Shown here one piece after another: positions 21,258-33,663 of a DNA stretch of 64,000 nt. The position numbers were made by a program, and so were the translations under genes. This DNA comes from Multifurca ochricompacta (lineage: Eukaryota; Basidiomycota; Agaricomycetes; Russulales; Russulaceae): the NCBI GenBank assembly GCA_022496185.1, contig WTXG01000164.1, forward strand, positions 1 to 64,000, written 5' to 3'. The notes beneath the pieces are model-generated. The model was not told the DNA's origin. It did no database searches and saw nothing but the letters and a program-made list of their open reading frames with translations. Positions within the stretch are counted from its first letter, which is position 1. Every line of letters starts with the position of its first letter.

Positions 21258-21291
21258 AACCACAGACTAATGACCTTTCGAAACAGATACT

Positions 21292-22169
21292 ATGTCTGCA
21301 CCTACTATTGCTCCCACTGCCCCAAATGTTCCCACTCTATATACAGCACTCCCTTTTCCCTTATGCCCCAGACAAACCAATGACATCCCCCTTCAGGAAA
21401 GACCAAATGTACAATGGCTTGATGTTTCCTCTGTAACTGATGGTGCCCCTTGGACTGGATATCTCACTATGAATGGAAAAGATCTTATTCCCCTTGAATG
21501 ATATAATGGCCTTTGGTTTGAACTTGCTTTCTTTGCATCTGTTGATTTGTACCAGGCCCTTCACTTAGCCCAACTCTCATTCAATCTTCCACAAATTCCC
21601 AAGGTACCCATTGACATGCAGGCACTGATCAACACTTCCATGAATAGTACAAGTATACAAATAGCCACTGCTCCAACTCCAGGATCAAATGACAAACAAC
21701 TTGAAGGCACATTAGCCATCCATTTTAAAGGTGATAGGGCCCAATCAGAACACTTTCTATCCATCTTTTATCAATATATGGCAATGAATGATCAATCCAA
21801 AATTGTGTGCAACCCAATGAAAAAGTCATATTTCCTTTTACAACAGATGGAAGGGCCACTAATACAAACATTTCAACTCAGACTGATTAATGATCTCTGA
21901 GAAATTGCTGCTGGAATGATGACAATCACACAGCCAATGCCTTGGGACTATACTGAAGAACAATTCAAATTGTCATACTTTGACTTTGGTGTCCAAGAAT
22001 GGGCCTATGACAATCTATGAAAATTACAAATGACTGGAGGACATATCAATGAATACTTGACTGCTTTTGCTGCCCTATTAACTTGTTCAGGTGTACACCC
22101 AAATGATGCCAGTACCCTATGTCTCTTTGCATCCAGTCTTCAAGGTGACCTTGCAAAGAATTGTGTCCT
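21292..22169 (+). pseudogene. gag: Gypsy-3 gag, N-terminal and capsid part
   Basis: The ATG at 21292 begins a Pro/Thr-rich N-terminus. TGA stops occur at about 21499, 21898 and 22018, with an otherwise continuous frame ('FKGDRAQSEHFLSIFYQYM', 'HINEYLTAFAALLTCSGV'). The capsid-like block corresponds to 'FTGDRSQSKKFMLEF' of Gypsy-2/4. A solo LTR (22175) and hAT-1 (22792) split it. The frame resumes at 28448. Confidence 0.8.
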
Positions 22170-22174
22170 TCATC

Positions 22175-22766
22175 TGTTGCACACAGGTCCTTTGGTGTGC
22201 ATCAGTTCAGGTTCAGGTCAAGGTCAATCAAGTCAGTCAAGAGATGCAAGTGTCAAGTCCAGTCAAGATGTCACAATGTGCAGCTGGTATGGATCAAGGT
22301 AATGAGTCTGGACATTGCATGTGAAGTCAGGGTATTCAGATAGCAAGGCAAGAGCCTTTGCTGGAGTTACTGGTGAGCCAAACCCTCTCAAGTCACATCT
22401 TGGAAGAGGGCTGAAGGGACTTTCTAAGGACCTTTGATTGGTACAAGGAGAACAGACTTAGTCTGTCCTTGGATTTATTGTAGTCCTTAAATACAATGTA
22501 GCTACTATGAAGTCATAGTCTAGAATCTTGTACAAATGATATCATACTAAGTCACAAGGGTCATGACATCAACTATGAGATCATACTAGGGTCACAAGGT
22601 CTATGACATCAACTATGAGATCATCAACCAGATGACATGGGAGTTGAATCCCTTGTCCAGACTATGGCCATCAGATAAGTGGATCTGATAAGGTATACAG
22701 TGAAAGAAAGGGGCATAGAAGACAAAAAAGAGAGAAAACACGAAATACTAGCAAGAAAGTGTCACA
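22175..22766 (-). repeat. Solo LTR of the Gypsy-1 type, TSD tcatc
   Basis: On the plus strand it reads TGTTGCACACAGG to AGTGTCACA with tcatc at 22170-22174 and 22767-22771. The sense strand is minus, judged from the AAGTCTGTTCTC motif downstream of a TATTTAAG box. It is inserted in the Gypsy-3 gag. Confidence 0.92.
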
Positions 22767-22791
22767 TCATCATTGCCTGACAACTCTACAG

Positions 22792-24500
22792 TAGTGATGT
22801 GCCTGGCCTGGCTCAAAGCCAGAAGCCGGGCCAAGCCAGGCCATTGTGACAGCCCAGCAAGGGCTTTGGCCTGGCTCAGAGTAGCTAAAAGCCAAAGCCA
22901 CTGGCTCAGGCCATGGCTTTTGACCATAATTTTAGCACATACAAGTGCAATAGCAATTGTAATGGGTGCAACAATCCCAATTACAAGGAAAGATTAGATA
23001 AGATGATAAAAAGCATCCTTAATTAAGTAGACAATGAAAATGATGAAAATGCCTGTCAAAAGCCATGCAGAATGCAGAGATTGATGCATGCATAAGGTTT
23101 GAGGTAGTCAGAGATGAACAGCCCTGCTTGTACAGCAATAATACACCTATATTGACAATACCAAGAGCCTGCAGCCCCAAGAGGACAAGATCAGCTCCTA
23201 CTATGCCTAGATACAATGTAAACCCACCTGCAGCCCCAAGAGGACAAGATGGGGTCTGCAGCATGTTACAGTATGTCTTATATACATATCTACTGTTATC
23301 CTATGAAGTGCCAAGTTGGATCATGTGTCTGATGTAAAATAAGACAACAATCAGTTATGGGATGCATAAGAGCATATCTCCATACTACTGTGTCTTGTTT
23401 GGTCACATGGGGTCTATTTGCATGGTCTGGCACCCTCTAGGATACATTCTAGACTATTGTTAGACTATCCTGGTAATTACCTATTGTTCTATCTATTGAC
23501 ACAGTGTCTGCAAGTATCTACAATGTCTGTGCTGCATAGGGCAGTTCTGTAAACACGTAATGCGTGCAAAGTGCAGGGTGGACTGCATTGGTCTGGCCGC
23601 TCTCCTGACTGCAAGGGTCAGATCTTGAGTAAACATGCATGTGAGGCACTCTGGGCAGCTCAAATCAGCTCTGTTGGTCTCCATGACATGGATATTTGGG
23701 CCCAGGTCTTGCAGAATATGAATCAACAGTTATGTCTAATGCCCTGGGAATCCAGAAAATGTGCATCTGGGACAGCAATTGTAGATATCTGATCACAAAG
23801 TGGATGATTTAGGTCATGTGAACATGTTTATCACTGCATCATGGCATTTTGAACTTCAATATAGTTTTGTGATACATTCACTCTGACAGCAATATCCACT
23901 CTCAGCCACAAATGTCTAACACATCTCTTGTTGCAGGAGCTCCTGCATATATATGTACAACTTGTGTAGTTTTTTTCAATCAGATTTTTCCTTCCCTCAA
24001 TCCCCTCCAAATCAATGCTTCAAGTCTGCAAAAATGTCCACAATCTCAGAGATCAAGACTCTTGTCAAAGCTATTACCACCCTCTCAAATACTTTACCAT
24101 GGTCTGTCCAGCAAGGCATGAAGGAGGATAAGATCTGGAGTGTCATGAATACAAAGGAATGGGGGACAGCTCATGAAACATTTAACAGGGGAAGATTGCC
24201 AAGATGCTTCTGGCCATTTGCAATATGTTCACAAAGGAAAGCTTGGATTAGGTTGTGTTTGTTCTTATCTGTCTAAAATTGACTGGGTGGATAATTTTCC
24301 ATTGGACATTGTTGAGATCAAACTATGGTGACTGATCACAGAACTCAGACATTTTTGGTATGTTTTCACACATATTCAGCTATTTTGTCTTGTGGCTAAT
24401 ATCCACCCACTAGTGGTTCTGATGCCAATCCAACTGCCCAAACATGACCATCATGCCAAACTGCCCTGACCTCAAAGCTGACTGATGCCAACAATGCAGC
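22792..24500. other. hAT-1 left non-coding region
   Basis: Subterminal GGC/GCC palindromic motifs (22800-22920) are followed by a module (about 23085-23365) related to sequence in hAT-2 (41150-41320) and n3 (55421-55562). An internal direct repeat 'cctgcagccccaagaggacaagat' occurs at about 23168 and 23230. The rest shows no recognisable feature. Confidence 0.5.
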
Positions 24501-24531
24501 ACAGCCTGAACTCTCTTTCCAACACAAAGCA

Positions 24532-27500
24532 GTGCAGGCATTTCATTCACAACAGGCCCAAGAAACCACATCTGTCACTGATAGAGACATTTCTGTTGAG
24601 ACCATAGGTTCCACACCAACATCTGCACCCAAACATAACATCAACACAAGTACTTACATTGAGTCTGAAGAAGATGAGGATAGCAATGACCAGCCCAAGC
24701 TGCATATGTTTTAGTCTTTTTTGCATTTCAAATCAAATTCTCAATCACCTGTGCCACAGCCAAAAAGCAATGTATCACAATTGGTGCCACAAGCAATTCA
24801 CAGAGAAAGCATACTATTACCAGTGATGAGGATGCAAGTGGTGAGGATGAAGTGGATGATGATAAAAGGTCTACCACAGGTGTGTAAGTGTTCAAAAAAG
24901 CATTGCTCCATTCTGAACTTGTATGTCATTACAGCCAAGCAGATGTGTGCATCACTAGGAAATCCAAGGGATGTCAACAATGAAGGGCTTCTGGTGGATG
25001 TCAATGTCCAGCCAATTGATGAAGATGCACCATCATGTGAAGATAAATGACATGACATCAACCACTTTTTTCACACTCCTGTTGTGAAGACCATCAATGG
25101 AAAGATGAAGAAATATTGCTGTTGTAAACTCTGCCTGTATGTACCTCATACTTCATTTTTTTATGTTCCTGAATGAAATTAATTCTTGCAGAGACAAAAA
25201 GAGCCTTGTTAATGAGGTTACAACATTATGCTGCCATCTGGAGGCACACCACTCAGTAAGTCTACTGCTATTACTCTCCACCATGTCTTATTATAGTTAT
25301 TCTATAGGGAATATACCAGAAATGGGCTCAAGGCACTATGTATGAATCCAAACTACTGGGTGATATCAAAAAGTGCAAAGCAGCTGCCAAACTTGTAACC
25401 TGAGTCCTGGACCATGACCTTTGGGAGAAGAAACTCACAGAGCAAGTTGTTCCATATACCAACAAGACTTTTCATTGGGCTGCAATTGAATGGCTGGTTG
25501 CAAGTGATCAGGTAAGCTAGGCTCTTTGAGTTTTGTCCTCATTTAATATGACTGTTTCTATTTGTAGCCAATACAGGCCCTCAAACATCCAAAATTTAAA
25601 GAAATGATCAATATTGCTGCACATGCCACAAATGGTGTGAAAGTCCCAGGCCAAAAGTTGATGCAGGCTGAAATCATACAGACATTCAAGGACCATCTGA
25701 CAAAGTTGAAGGCATGGCTTAATGTAAGTACATGTCTTAGATGATAAGTTCTACCTTCTTATATTGTGTAGGGTCCAATGGTCACTGGGGAAATCAATCT
25801 GACATGTGATGCATGGCAAGCAGAAAACACAGATGGCTATTTTGCAGTTACTGGTCACTGGATTGGGGAAATGACACTGACACAGTGGGAGCTCAAGAGC
25901 AGCCTTCTTGGCTTCACACAAGTTAACAATGCTCACAATGGTGAGCACCTGGGTCAAGCCCTGTTTAAAGTTATCAAATGGGTCAGCATCACCCACAAGG
26001 TAGGCTAGCTGGTGTCATGATACATATCATATGTGACCTTGCACTCACTGATAGATTACAGATTGGTCACATTACATGTGATAATGCATCTAGCAATTCT
26101 ACAGTGATGCAGGAAGTGGCTGTGCATTTGAGGGCCGTAACTGGCAAAAAATCCAATTGGTGAAAGTGGAAAATCAAGTGAGTGTTTTTGCAATGTTCAA
26201 TTTTCAGTGATTAATGATGCTCTGGAGCTGTCTTGCACATGTCATCAACTTGGCAACTCAGGCGCTCATGTCCACATACAGCAAGTCTCCACATTTTGAC
26301 CCAAAGGACCCTGAAGCACATGTTCCAACAAGTTGCAATGAGGTGGGGTTAGTCAGGGCAATTGCAGTCAAAGTATGTATCAGGTTGTTTAAATTGAAGC
26401 ATGAAAGCTGATTGTAATAAAGGAATGGTCATCATCAAAGTGAAAAGCAATGTGGAGAACCATTCAGTTGAAGGCTGGTTATTGCAAGACCTGTCCAACT
26501 TATCGTTGACATGAAAGTCTGATGGTCTTCAACATATCTAATGCTAGACAGGGCTGAACAACATAAAACAGTGAGCACACACAAATTTCTCCACCATTGA
26601 TAATTTTATTTCCAATTTTTTACAGTCCATTGACACTTTTGTTGATGAACTCTGTTGGGAAGAGACTGATCCTGCAAAGCATGACAAGATCTGTGCACTT
26701 AAGCTAGACAGTGATGAATGGCAGTGTGTCAATATGTTTATTGGTTTACTAGCAGTATGTGTATCTCATGCTCTCCCTATTCAAATATGAGACAATGTTA
26801 CCAGCATGCCAATAATGCACAACAAGCCTTTTTGTCTGAGCAAGCATCAACTCTCCACCTAGCCATACCAGCCCTTGAAGCACTTCATAGGGCATGGTCA
26901 TCTCATGCTGAACATCCAAAGTATGAGTGATTTTTTCCAGCCCTTGAGGCTGCCTATATGAAGATCAATGAGTATTATGAGAAGACAACATACTCACCAG
27001 CCTACATATTGGCAATGAGTACATTGTCATTATTCATGCCAATGACACTCCTGATGCTCTATTAGTCCTCAATCTGAAGGAGAAAATGTCATATTTCAAG
27101 AAGCACTGGTCAACAAAACTTCAGCATGATGTCATGAAATGTGTTGAAGAAGTGGTAAGTGAAACATTTTCTCATCATTACTTTGCATACTCATTGTGTT
27201 TTAGTTCAAGGAATGATATCTGCTACTGGGTCCAGATTTGGATCCCCAGGAATCTGCAATGTCGAAGAAGACCAAAAGGGGGATTTGCACATTACTTCAC
27301 AAACTTAGTGACAATGAAGATAATAATAGTAATTCACACCCTGGTGTTTCAGAGGACCCTGACTGGCCATGGTCTCGGCATTTTGATGCATACATGGATG
27401 TTAGCGAGCAGGTACTGGATGGCTGGTCTGCAATTAAATGGTGGGGGGTGAGTGGTCATACCTCACAGCTCAAGATTCAGATGATCTTATCATGAAAGTT

Positions 27501-27905
27501 TCTCAGGTCAATTGCTCTTGCTATCATCCTGCATGGGCTTTGCTAGCTCACAACTATCTATCAATCATGTCATCTTCTGTGTCAAGAGAATGCACATTCT
27601 CACAGGGTGGCATTACAATCACCAAACATTGAAACTGACTCAAAGGAGATATTGTTAAGGCCCTGCAGGGTGTCAAATGTGCAATACAACATGATCTACT
27701 CTTTTGGGAACCAGCTCCTTCCTCAATTCTTGAAGCAGAGATCAACCCAGATGGTGAAGATGAGGAGGATGGCAATGATGGTGGAGAAGGGTCTGAAGAA
27801 GGGTTTGATGCTGAGGGTTGGAATGATATGCTGATGGAGGACAAAGATGATGGCTCAGGGATGGACACCAATAGTGTCAATGCAACTTGGATGCAGGGTT
27901 TGTGG
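24532..27905 (+). pseudogene. hAT-1 transposase
   Basis: The start is uncertain. A BED-type zinc finger (KYCCCKLC ... LCCHLEAHH) spans about 25100-25260. The catalytic region holds 'INLTCDAWQAENTDGYFAVTGHW' (first Asp, about 25800) and 'IGHITCDNASSN' (second Asp, about 26060). The 'CLAHVINLATQAL' motif follows near 26225. The hATC dimerisation region ('LLAHNYLSIMSSSVSRECTFSQGG') lies at 27540-27620, followed by an acidic Asp/Glu/Gly tail to 27903. Introns are still visible, for example 25512-25567 and 25724-25771 (GT-AG, 56 and 48 nt). Stops and frameshifts throughout make it inactive. Confidence 0.85.
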
Positions 27906-28447
27906 GCAAGTTCAGTGGCATTGTGGAGCTAGCATTTGAAAGAAGGATACCAATGAGTTGGAATGACTTAGAATGCAAGCAGGAGAGGGAGTGTCTTTGG
28001 GATAACTTTGATAATAATTCAAGGCAATTTGAGCCACCTTTAAAAGTATTAACAAGTACTTTACTAATAGGACATTGTAACAAGAGATACATTGTAAGGA
28101 ATATATAGTAAGACTATTTAACAACAATAAAGACAAAGTATATGACTGTGGCCCCAGTGCGTGTGAGCTCACACAATGGCACATCTCATCTGTGCACTTG
28201 GGCCTGCACAGCTGGCACTTGTCTCAAAACTTGATTTCAAAAAAAGGAAAAAAAACTACTTAGTTTGATGTCATAAAATATGTACTTTTTCTGCCAAAAG
28301 CCGTGGCTTGGGCCAAGCTGGGCCAGGGCCAAGCCATCTGTGGTGGCTTTGGCTTGGCCCAGACTTTAGGAAAGCCAGAGCCACCTCAGGCCAAGCCAAA
28401 GCCATGGCTTTTGGGCCAAGCCAGGCCAGAACATCACTACTCTACAG

Positions 28448-28906
28448 GATTGGGGTCTTGTGGCACAACACAAGAACACTGCATATCTGATGATTCAAAC
28501 TATTGAATGTAATCAATGTGATAGAGGAACACAAACATCAAACACACCTAGGCCCTTGATAACCCCTACTCCATTCTGGTGTCATCCTGCAAATCAATGA
28601 CAGAACCAAAATCAGGCCCAGCCTACTCATGACCCAAGTGCTATGGATGTTGACATCATTCAATGTGCCATCACAGATGAAGATAACAAACATTGCAAAC
28701 AGGAAGGCCTTTGCTTCTTCTGTATGAAAAAGGGGCATCTCTCATGTGACTGTCCTCACAAGAAACCACACATTGCTGCAACCACTGTTACCACAATACC
28801 AACAACTGTGATGATTGTTGAGATCCCAGCTATGACTGCCTCTGTTCCCCAAACAGCAACCAAGACATCTCAAACACCTCAAATCAACCAACTCACAAGT
28901 TGTTAA
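28448..28906 (+). pseudogene. gag: Gypsy-3 gag, C-terminal part with zinc knuckle
   Basis: It resumes the gag frame after hAT-1. A canonical CCHC knuckle (CFFCMKKGHLSCDC) lies near 28710-28752, then a Thr-rich tail to the stop near 28904. This is the nucleocapsid region that binds genomic RNA. Confidence 0.8.
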
Positions 28907-29004
28907 GCACCCTATCTGCTGATGATGAAGAACAATTAGCCACTGCCCTTGAATCAATAAAGGATTTTCAAGCAGCCTGAAGGATTGACCTGTCCTAAAG
29001 GCTA

Positions 29005-29440
29005 TTAGTTGAACAATTTGTACCTAAAATACTCAGAATACAAGTTCATTTTGATAAAATCAGGTCTGTCTCTGCACTTGTTGATAGTGGTGCCACCAAA
29101 AATTTTGTTCATCAACACTTTATCAATCTCCACTGTCTTGCCACATGTCCTCTTCAACATCTGAAAATTATCTCCAATGTCAATGGCTCTCCAAATCTTG
29201 CAGGTTCTATTTCTCACTCTCTCTTGCCTTGTCCATACTGGTTCACACTCCTGCTCCTTTGATTTCTTTGTTACTAATCTTGGCTCTGAAGATCTTATTC
29301 AGGGTTACCCCTGGCTCATGCTCACATCTCCTACTATCTCTTGGTCTACTGCTTCTGTCCAGGAGTCTGTCCTTGTTCTACCAGAGGGGCAACCTTCCTC
29401 CTCTTCTTCACTTCTACAGTTTCCTTTTCTGATCCTGACA
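29005..29440 (+). pseudogene. Gypsy-3 aspartic protease
   Basis: 'SALVDSGATKNFVHQHFINL' carries the DSGA active site (about 29071-29095). 'DFFVTNLGSEDLIQGYPWL' follows in a shifted frame, matching the 'LGDEDLI' region of the Gypsy-2 protease. Confidence 0.8.
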
Positions 29441-29463
29441 CTCAAACACCCCCCATGCCTTTT

Positions 29464-30960
29464 TCCCTCAAAACTCTATCACCTGATGAAGAGCTTATCA
29501 TGCATCTCTCCCCTGCTACAGAACTCACTATGCAACACCTACCAACCACAGAAACCATGATTCCCCTGCCATATCAATGCTTTACAAAAGTCTTCTCAGA
29601 AGATGCTGCTCTTTGCTTCCCTGACTCACAACAATGGGATCATGCAATTGACCTTAAACCTGATGCTCCACATTCACTTGACTGTAAAATATACCCATTG
29701 GATCCTGATGAACAAACCACTCTTGAAGAATTCCTCATGGAACACCTATCAAAAGGCTACATCCATGAATCTAAGTCACAATATGCCTCCCCCTTTTTCT
29801 TTGTCAAGAAAACAGATGGTGGAAAGATGTGACCCATACAAGATTACCAAAAATTAAATGAATACACCATATGAAACACATACCCACTACCATTAATCAA
29901 CAAACTGATTGCCAAGGTACAAAATGCAACCCTCTTCACCAAATTTGATGTATGATGGGGATATAACAACATATGGATCAAAGAAGGCAATCAATGGAAG
30001 GCTGCATTCAAAACAAATAAAGGATTGTTTGAACCCCTTGTAATGTACTTCAGTCTTACTAATTCACTAGCAACATTTCAAACAATGATGAATGCCCTCT
30101 TCTGCAAAGAAATCAATGAAGGCTGGTTAGTTATTTATATGGATGATATACTTATCACTACAACAAACAACCTCAAAGTACACCAAAAATGTGCTGAACA
30201 AGTGCTCCAGATCCTATGCAACAATGACTTATTCCTGAAACCATCCAAGTGCACTTTCCATACAAAGAAAATCAATTATCTTGGCATTATCTTAGAAAGT
30301 GGAACAATTTCTATGGATCCTACAAAAGTCAACAGTCTTCTTGACTGGCCAGTACCAACAACCATCAAGCAAGTTTGAAGTTACCTCAGTTTCAGTAATT
30401 ACTATTGATGATTCATTAAAGGATATTCACAAATTGCATGACCACTGATCAATTTAACAAAGTTGAATACAACATGGATATGGTCAACACAAGAACAACA
30501 AGCATTCAACACCCTCAAATGTGCATTTAGCTCAGCCCCAGTCTTATGGACAGCCTTGCCTCAAGGACCCATTCTTTGTCACAACAGATGCCTCCAGTTT
30601 TGCAATTAGTGCTGAACTCACACAACAAGATGCATCTGGTTGTCTCCATCCTGTCACTTTTTTATCAAAGTCCTTGGATGTCACACAACATAATTGGGAT
30701 ATTTACAACTGTGAACTATTTGCAGTCTGGTTCCCCTTCAAGAATGGTGTCAATTCCTTCTGGGTTCCCCACATTCAATCACAGTATTTTCTGATCATCA
30801 TAATCTGCAGTATATCTGAAAGCCACAAAAATTGAACTGATGACAAGCACATTGGCACCTGGACCTCATGGAATATGACTTTATCATCAAACCTATCCAG
30901 GGTAAAATGAATATCATTGCTGACTTATTGTCAAGGCATCCAGATTATGACAATGGCAAG
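29464..30960 (+). pseudogene. Gypsy-3 reverse transcriptase and RNase H
   Basis: RT from 'DHAIDLKPDAPHSLDCKIYPL' (about 29640), YMDD near 30136-30147 and 'LTNSLATFQTMMN' (Ser-Leu where the family has Ser-Pro). TGA replaces Arg near 29829, 29873 and 29954 ('DV*WGYNN') and again before 30380. RNase H at 30560-30720 ('VTTDASSFAISAEL') is followed by frameshifts. Confidence 0.85.
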
Positions 30961-31049
30961 GGTGACAATAAGCAGACAACACTTCTCCCAGACAATAACT
31001 GGTCTCTCAAAACCATTCAACTTGCTGAAGATCACAACACATATTGAGA

Positions 31050-31686
31050 AATCACAAAGTGATTTCACAACCACCCACTCACTGGCCATCTGGGATAATG
31101 CAACACTTGGGATCTTGTCTCAGAAGTTTATAATAGCTCCAACCTCCATGAGTTTATCACAGACTACATGGAAGGCTGTCATGCCTGTCAAGCTACAAAG
31201 CCCCATCCTAGAACAAATGTCCCCCTTTCACAGTTTGATGTTCCTGCATATGAGAGCCCCTTTCAATCAATCTCCTTGGATCTTATCACAGATCTCCCTC
31301 AATCACAAGGCCACAATGCCATTCTCACCATAGTTGATCAAGAATGTTCAAAGATGACCAAATTTATTCCTTGTTCCACCACTATCACTGGCACTGATGT
31401 TGCTACCTTTTATTTTATTCATTTAGTTCCCCTCTTTGGTATCCCCAAGTGTGTCATCTTGGATTGTGACCCTTGTTTCACCTCTTCCTTCATATGTACT
31501 CTTTGCCAAAGCCTGTCAATCAACCAAAATATCAGTACAGCCTTCCACCCACAAATGGATGGTCAAACTGAACACATGAATTGATGGGTAGAACAGTATT
31601 TACATCATTGGACATTTGGTAATCCCCATACTTGGGCACCACTTTTACCCATGGCTGAGTTTGTTCACAATTGTTGGCATCATGAT
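31050..31686 (+). pseudogene. Gypsy-3 integrase, N-terminal part
   Basis: Contains the second half of the zinc finger ('CHACQATKP'), the first Asp ('SLDLITDLPQS'), a second-Asp region changed to 'LDCDPCFTSS', and the Glu region 'QMDGQTEHMN' followed by TGA. It is interrupted by n2 at 31687. Confidence 0.82.
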
Positions 31687-33132
31687 TAGTGATGTGCACA
31701 GCTCGGCTCAAAGCCATAAGCCAGCCATTTCTGAGCTGGAAAAAGCCAGGCCAACATAGGCCATGAAAATGGCTTCCAGTGGCCCACAGCTCAGGCTTAA
31801 GGTTTGGAAAGCCTGAAGCTGCAGCTTTTGGTGGCTGAGTCACACTTTCTATGAACCAGAATACCAGTACAGAGATAGTCCAACATAATTGTGATTGCAT
31901 TTAGATAAAACAATTGATGAGATTAATGAAGATACTGAGTATATACATCTCAGATCAATCATGTGATTAAATCACATTGTGAGATAGTGCATTTGTTTAC
32001 TTTAATTTAGTAGCTGATATAGTACATCTAAATAGGAATTCTGAAGGAAATGGGCATGGTGCAGACATATATTTTAGATACTTTGTTAACTTAGAGACTT
32101 AGGTGCTTGTGATAATGTGATAGCAACTGCTTTATCTATAGCAGATTTAGTGGCTTTATATACAATTTAGATGTACTATATCATTTAGATTACTATATCA
32201 GTTACTAAATCAAAGTAAATGAACACACACATTGTCTTGCTTGTTAATGAAAGTGATTTAATCACATGATTGATCTGAGATGTATATACTCAGTATCTTC
32301 ATTAATCTCATCAATTGTTTTATCTAAATGCAATCACAATTATGTCAGACTATCTCTGTACCAGTATTCTGGTTCAACAAATTCAATGCTGTCCTGGATG
32401 CACATTTTTTATGCAGCAAAGGACATTATAGATACACACAGCCATTGTTCGAGTAATATTAATTGATAATCTGATTGTACAGTAGTCTAAAGTAGTCTAG
32501 TATGTATTTTAGATAATGCCAGACCAGCAGAAACAATCACACATTAGTAAATAAGATGTGTCAGGGTACTTAGAAGAGTAAGCCACTGATAACTAATTAG
32601 ATTTACATTGCACACTCAATTGGCTTTGGTATTTTGTAGAATAGTACTAGAACCTATTTAAAGATGCCCTGTAGCACACTACAGACCCCATCTTGTCCTC
32701 TTGGGGCTGTAGGCTCTTAGCAATTGTTCAATATAGGTCTATTCTTGCTGGATTTTCACCCTTAGTTTCACCATGATCTCAACATCTTATCTTATCTACA
32801 TAGCAAGCACAGGATAGAAGCATGTGTTACAAGCACTGTTATTGATACAAGCTATACTAAGACAATTTATGTTACAGGAGTTAAATAGGAGACCTAATAT
32901 GGCAGAAGGCCAAAGCAGTGGCCAGGGGTTGATATAATGTAAACTACAAGTCCTTCAAAAAATGCAGCTAAAACTTGATTTGATGCTGTAAAGCTGTGGC
33001 TTGGGCCTAAGCCAGGCCTAAGCCAGCCAGAAGCCGTTGCTACAGCCCAGGCTTGAGTTTTGAAAAGCCTGAGCCACCAAAAGCCAAGCCTAAGCTGTGG
33101 CTTCAGGCTGAGCTGGGGCTGTCACAACACTA
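31687..33132. mobile_element. Non-autonomous hAT element n2, TSD atcatgat
   Basis: 1,446 bp. The left end TAGTGATGTGCACAGCTCGG and the inverted right end TAGTGTTGTGACAGCCCCAG are similar. atcatgat at 31679-31686 and 33133-33140 is a perfect 8-bp TSD. The ends resemble hAT-1, and 32690-32760 matches hAT-1 (about 23150-23270) in inverse orientation, so it is probably mobilised by hAT-1-type transposase. The middle contains a long inverted repeat (31879-31976 against 32251-32349). Confidence 0.92.
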
Positions 33133-33140
33133 ATCATGAT

Positions 33141-33650
33141 AAGACCCATCTCAGCCCCCATGAACTGCTTCTAGGCTTTCAACCTTCACCCCCAAATTCT
33201 AAAGTGACTACCCCCATTCCTGTGATATCTGATCATCTCAGTGCCATTCTCTCTGCCTGTTACCTCACTTCACAAACCCTTGATCAACTGACACCAATCA
33301 CACCCATCTTTGCCCTACATGACCAGGTCTGGCTTGAAGGCAAACATCTTCTTTCCCTCTTTCCTTCACAGAAATTGGCCCCTTGATGTCATGGCCCCTT
33401 CACTGTCACAAAAGTTATCTCCCCTGTTTCCTTTCAACTTGACCTTCCTCCCTCACTTAAAGTTCATAATGTATTCCATGCATCCCTTCTTTCACAATAC
33501 ATCACCACCTCTGCTTGTGGCCCCTCTTCCCCCCATCCTTCCCCTGTCCTCATCCATGGCTCTGAGGAAGTTGAAGTTGACCATGTCATAGGTCATCAAT
33601 GTTCTGGATGCCTCAGTCACCTCCAATTTCTCTTATCTTGGAAAGGCTTC
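33141..33650 (+). pseudogene. Gypsy-3 integrase C-terminal part and chromodomain
   Basis: It resumes after the n2 TSD: 'HELLLGFQPSPP', 'ALHDQVWLEGKHL' and a frameshifted 'LKVHNVFHASLLS', then a chromodomain with 'VEVDHVIGH' and 'LSWKGFPSSDNE' (33565-33665). A TGA replaces a conserved residue at the end. Confidence 0.78.
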
Positions 33651-33663
33651 CCTTCATCAGATA

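Larger units (their letters stand above)
22792..28439 (+). mobile_element. hAT-1: autonomous-size hAT transposon, TSD ctctacag
   Basis: 5,648 bp. The left end TAGTGATGTGCCTGGCCTGG and the inverted right end TAGTGATGTTCTGGCCTGG are nearly identical, and ctctacag (22784-22791, 28440-28447) is a perfect 8-bp TSD. Subterminal regions on both sides are packed with GGCTTTGGC/GCCAAGCC motifs. It carries a decayed, intron-containing transposase gene. It lies only 17 bp beyond the TSD of the neighbouring solo LTR in the Gypsy-3 gag. Confidence 0.95.
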
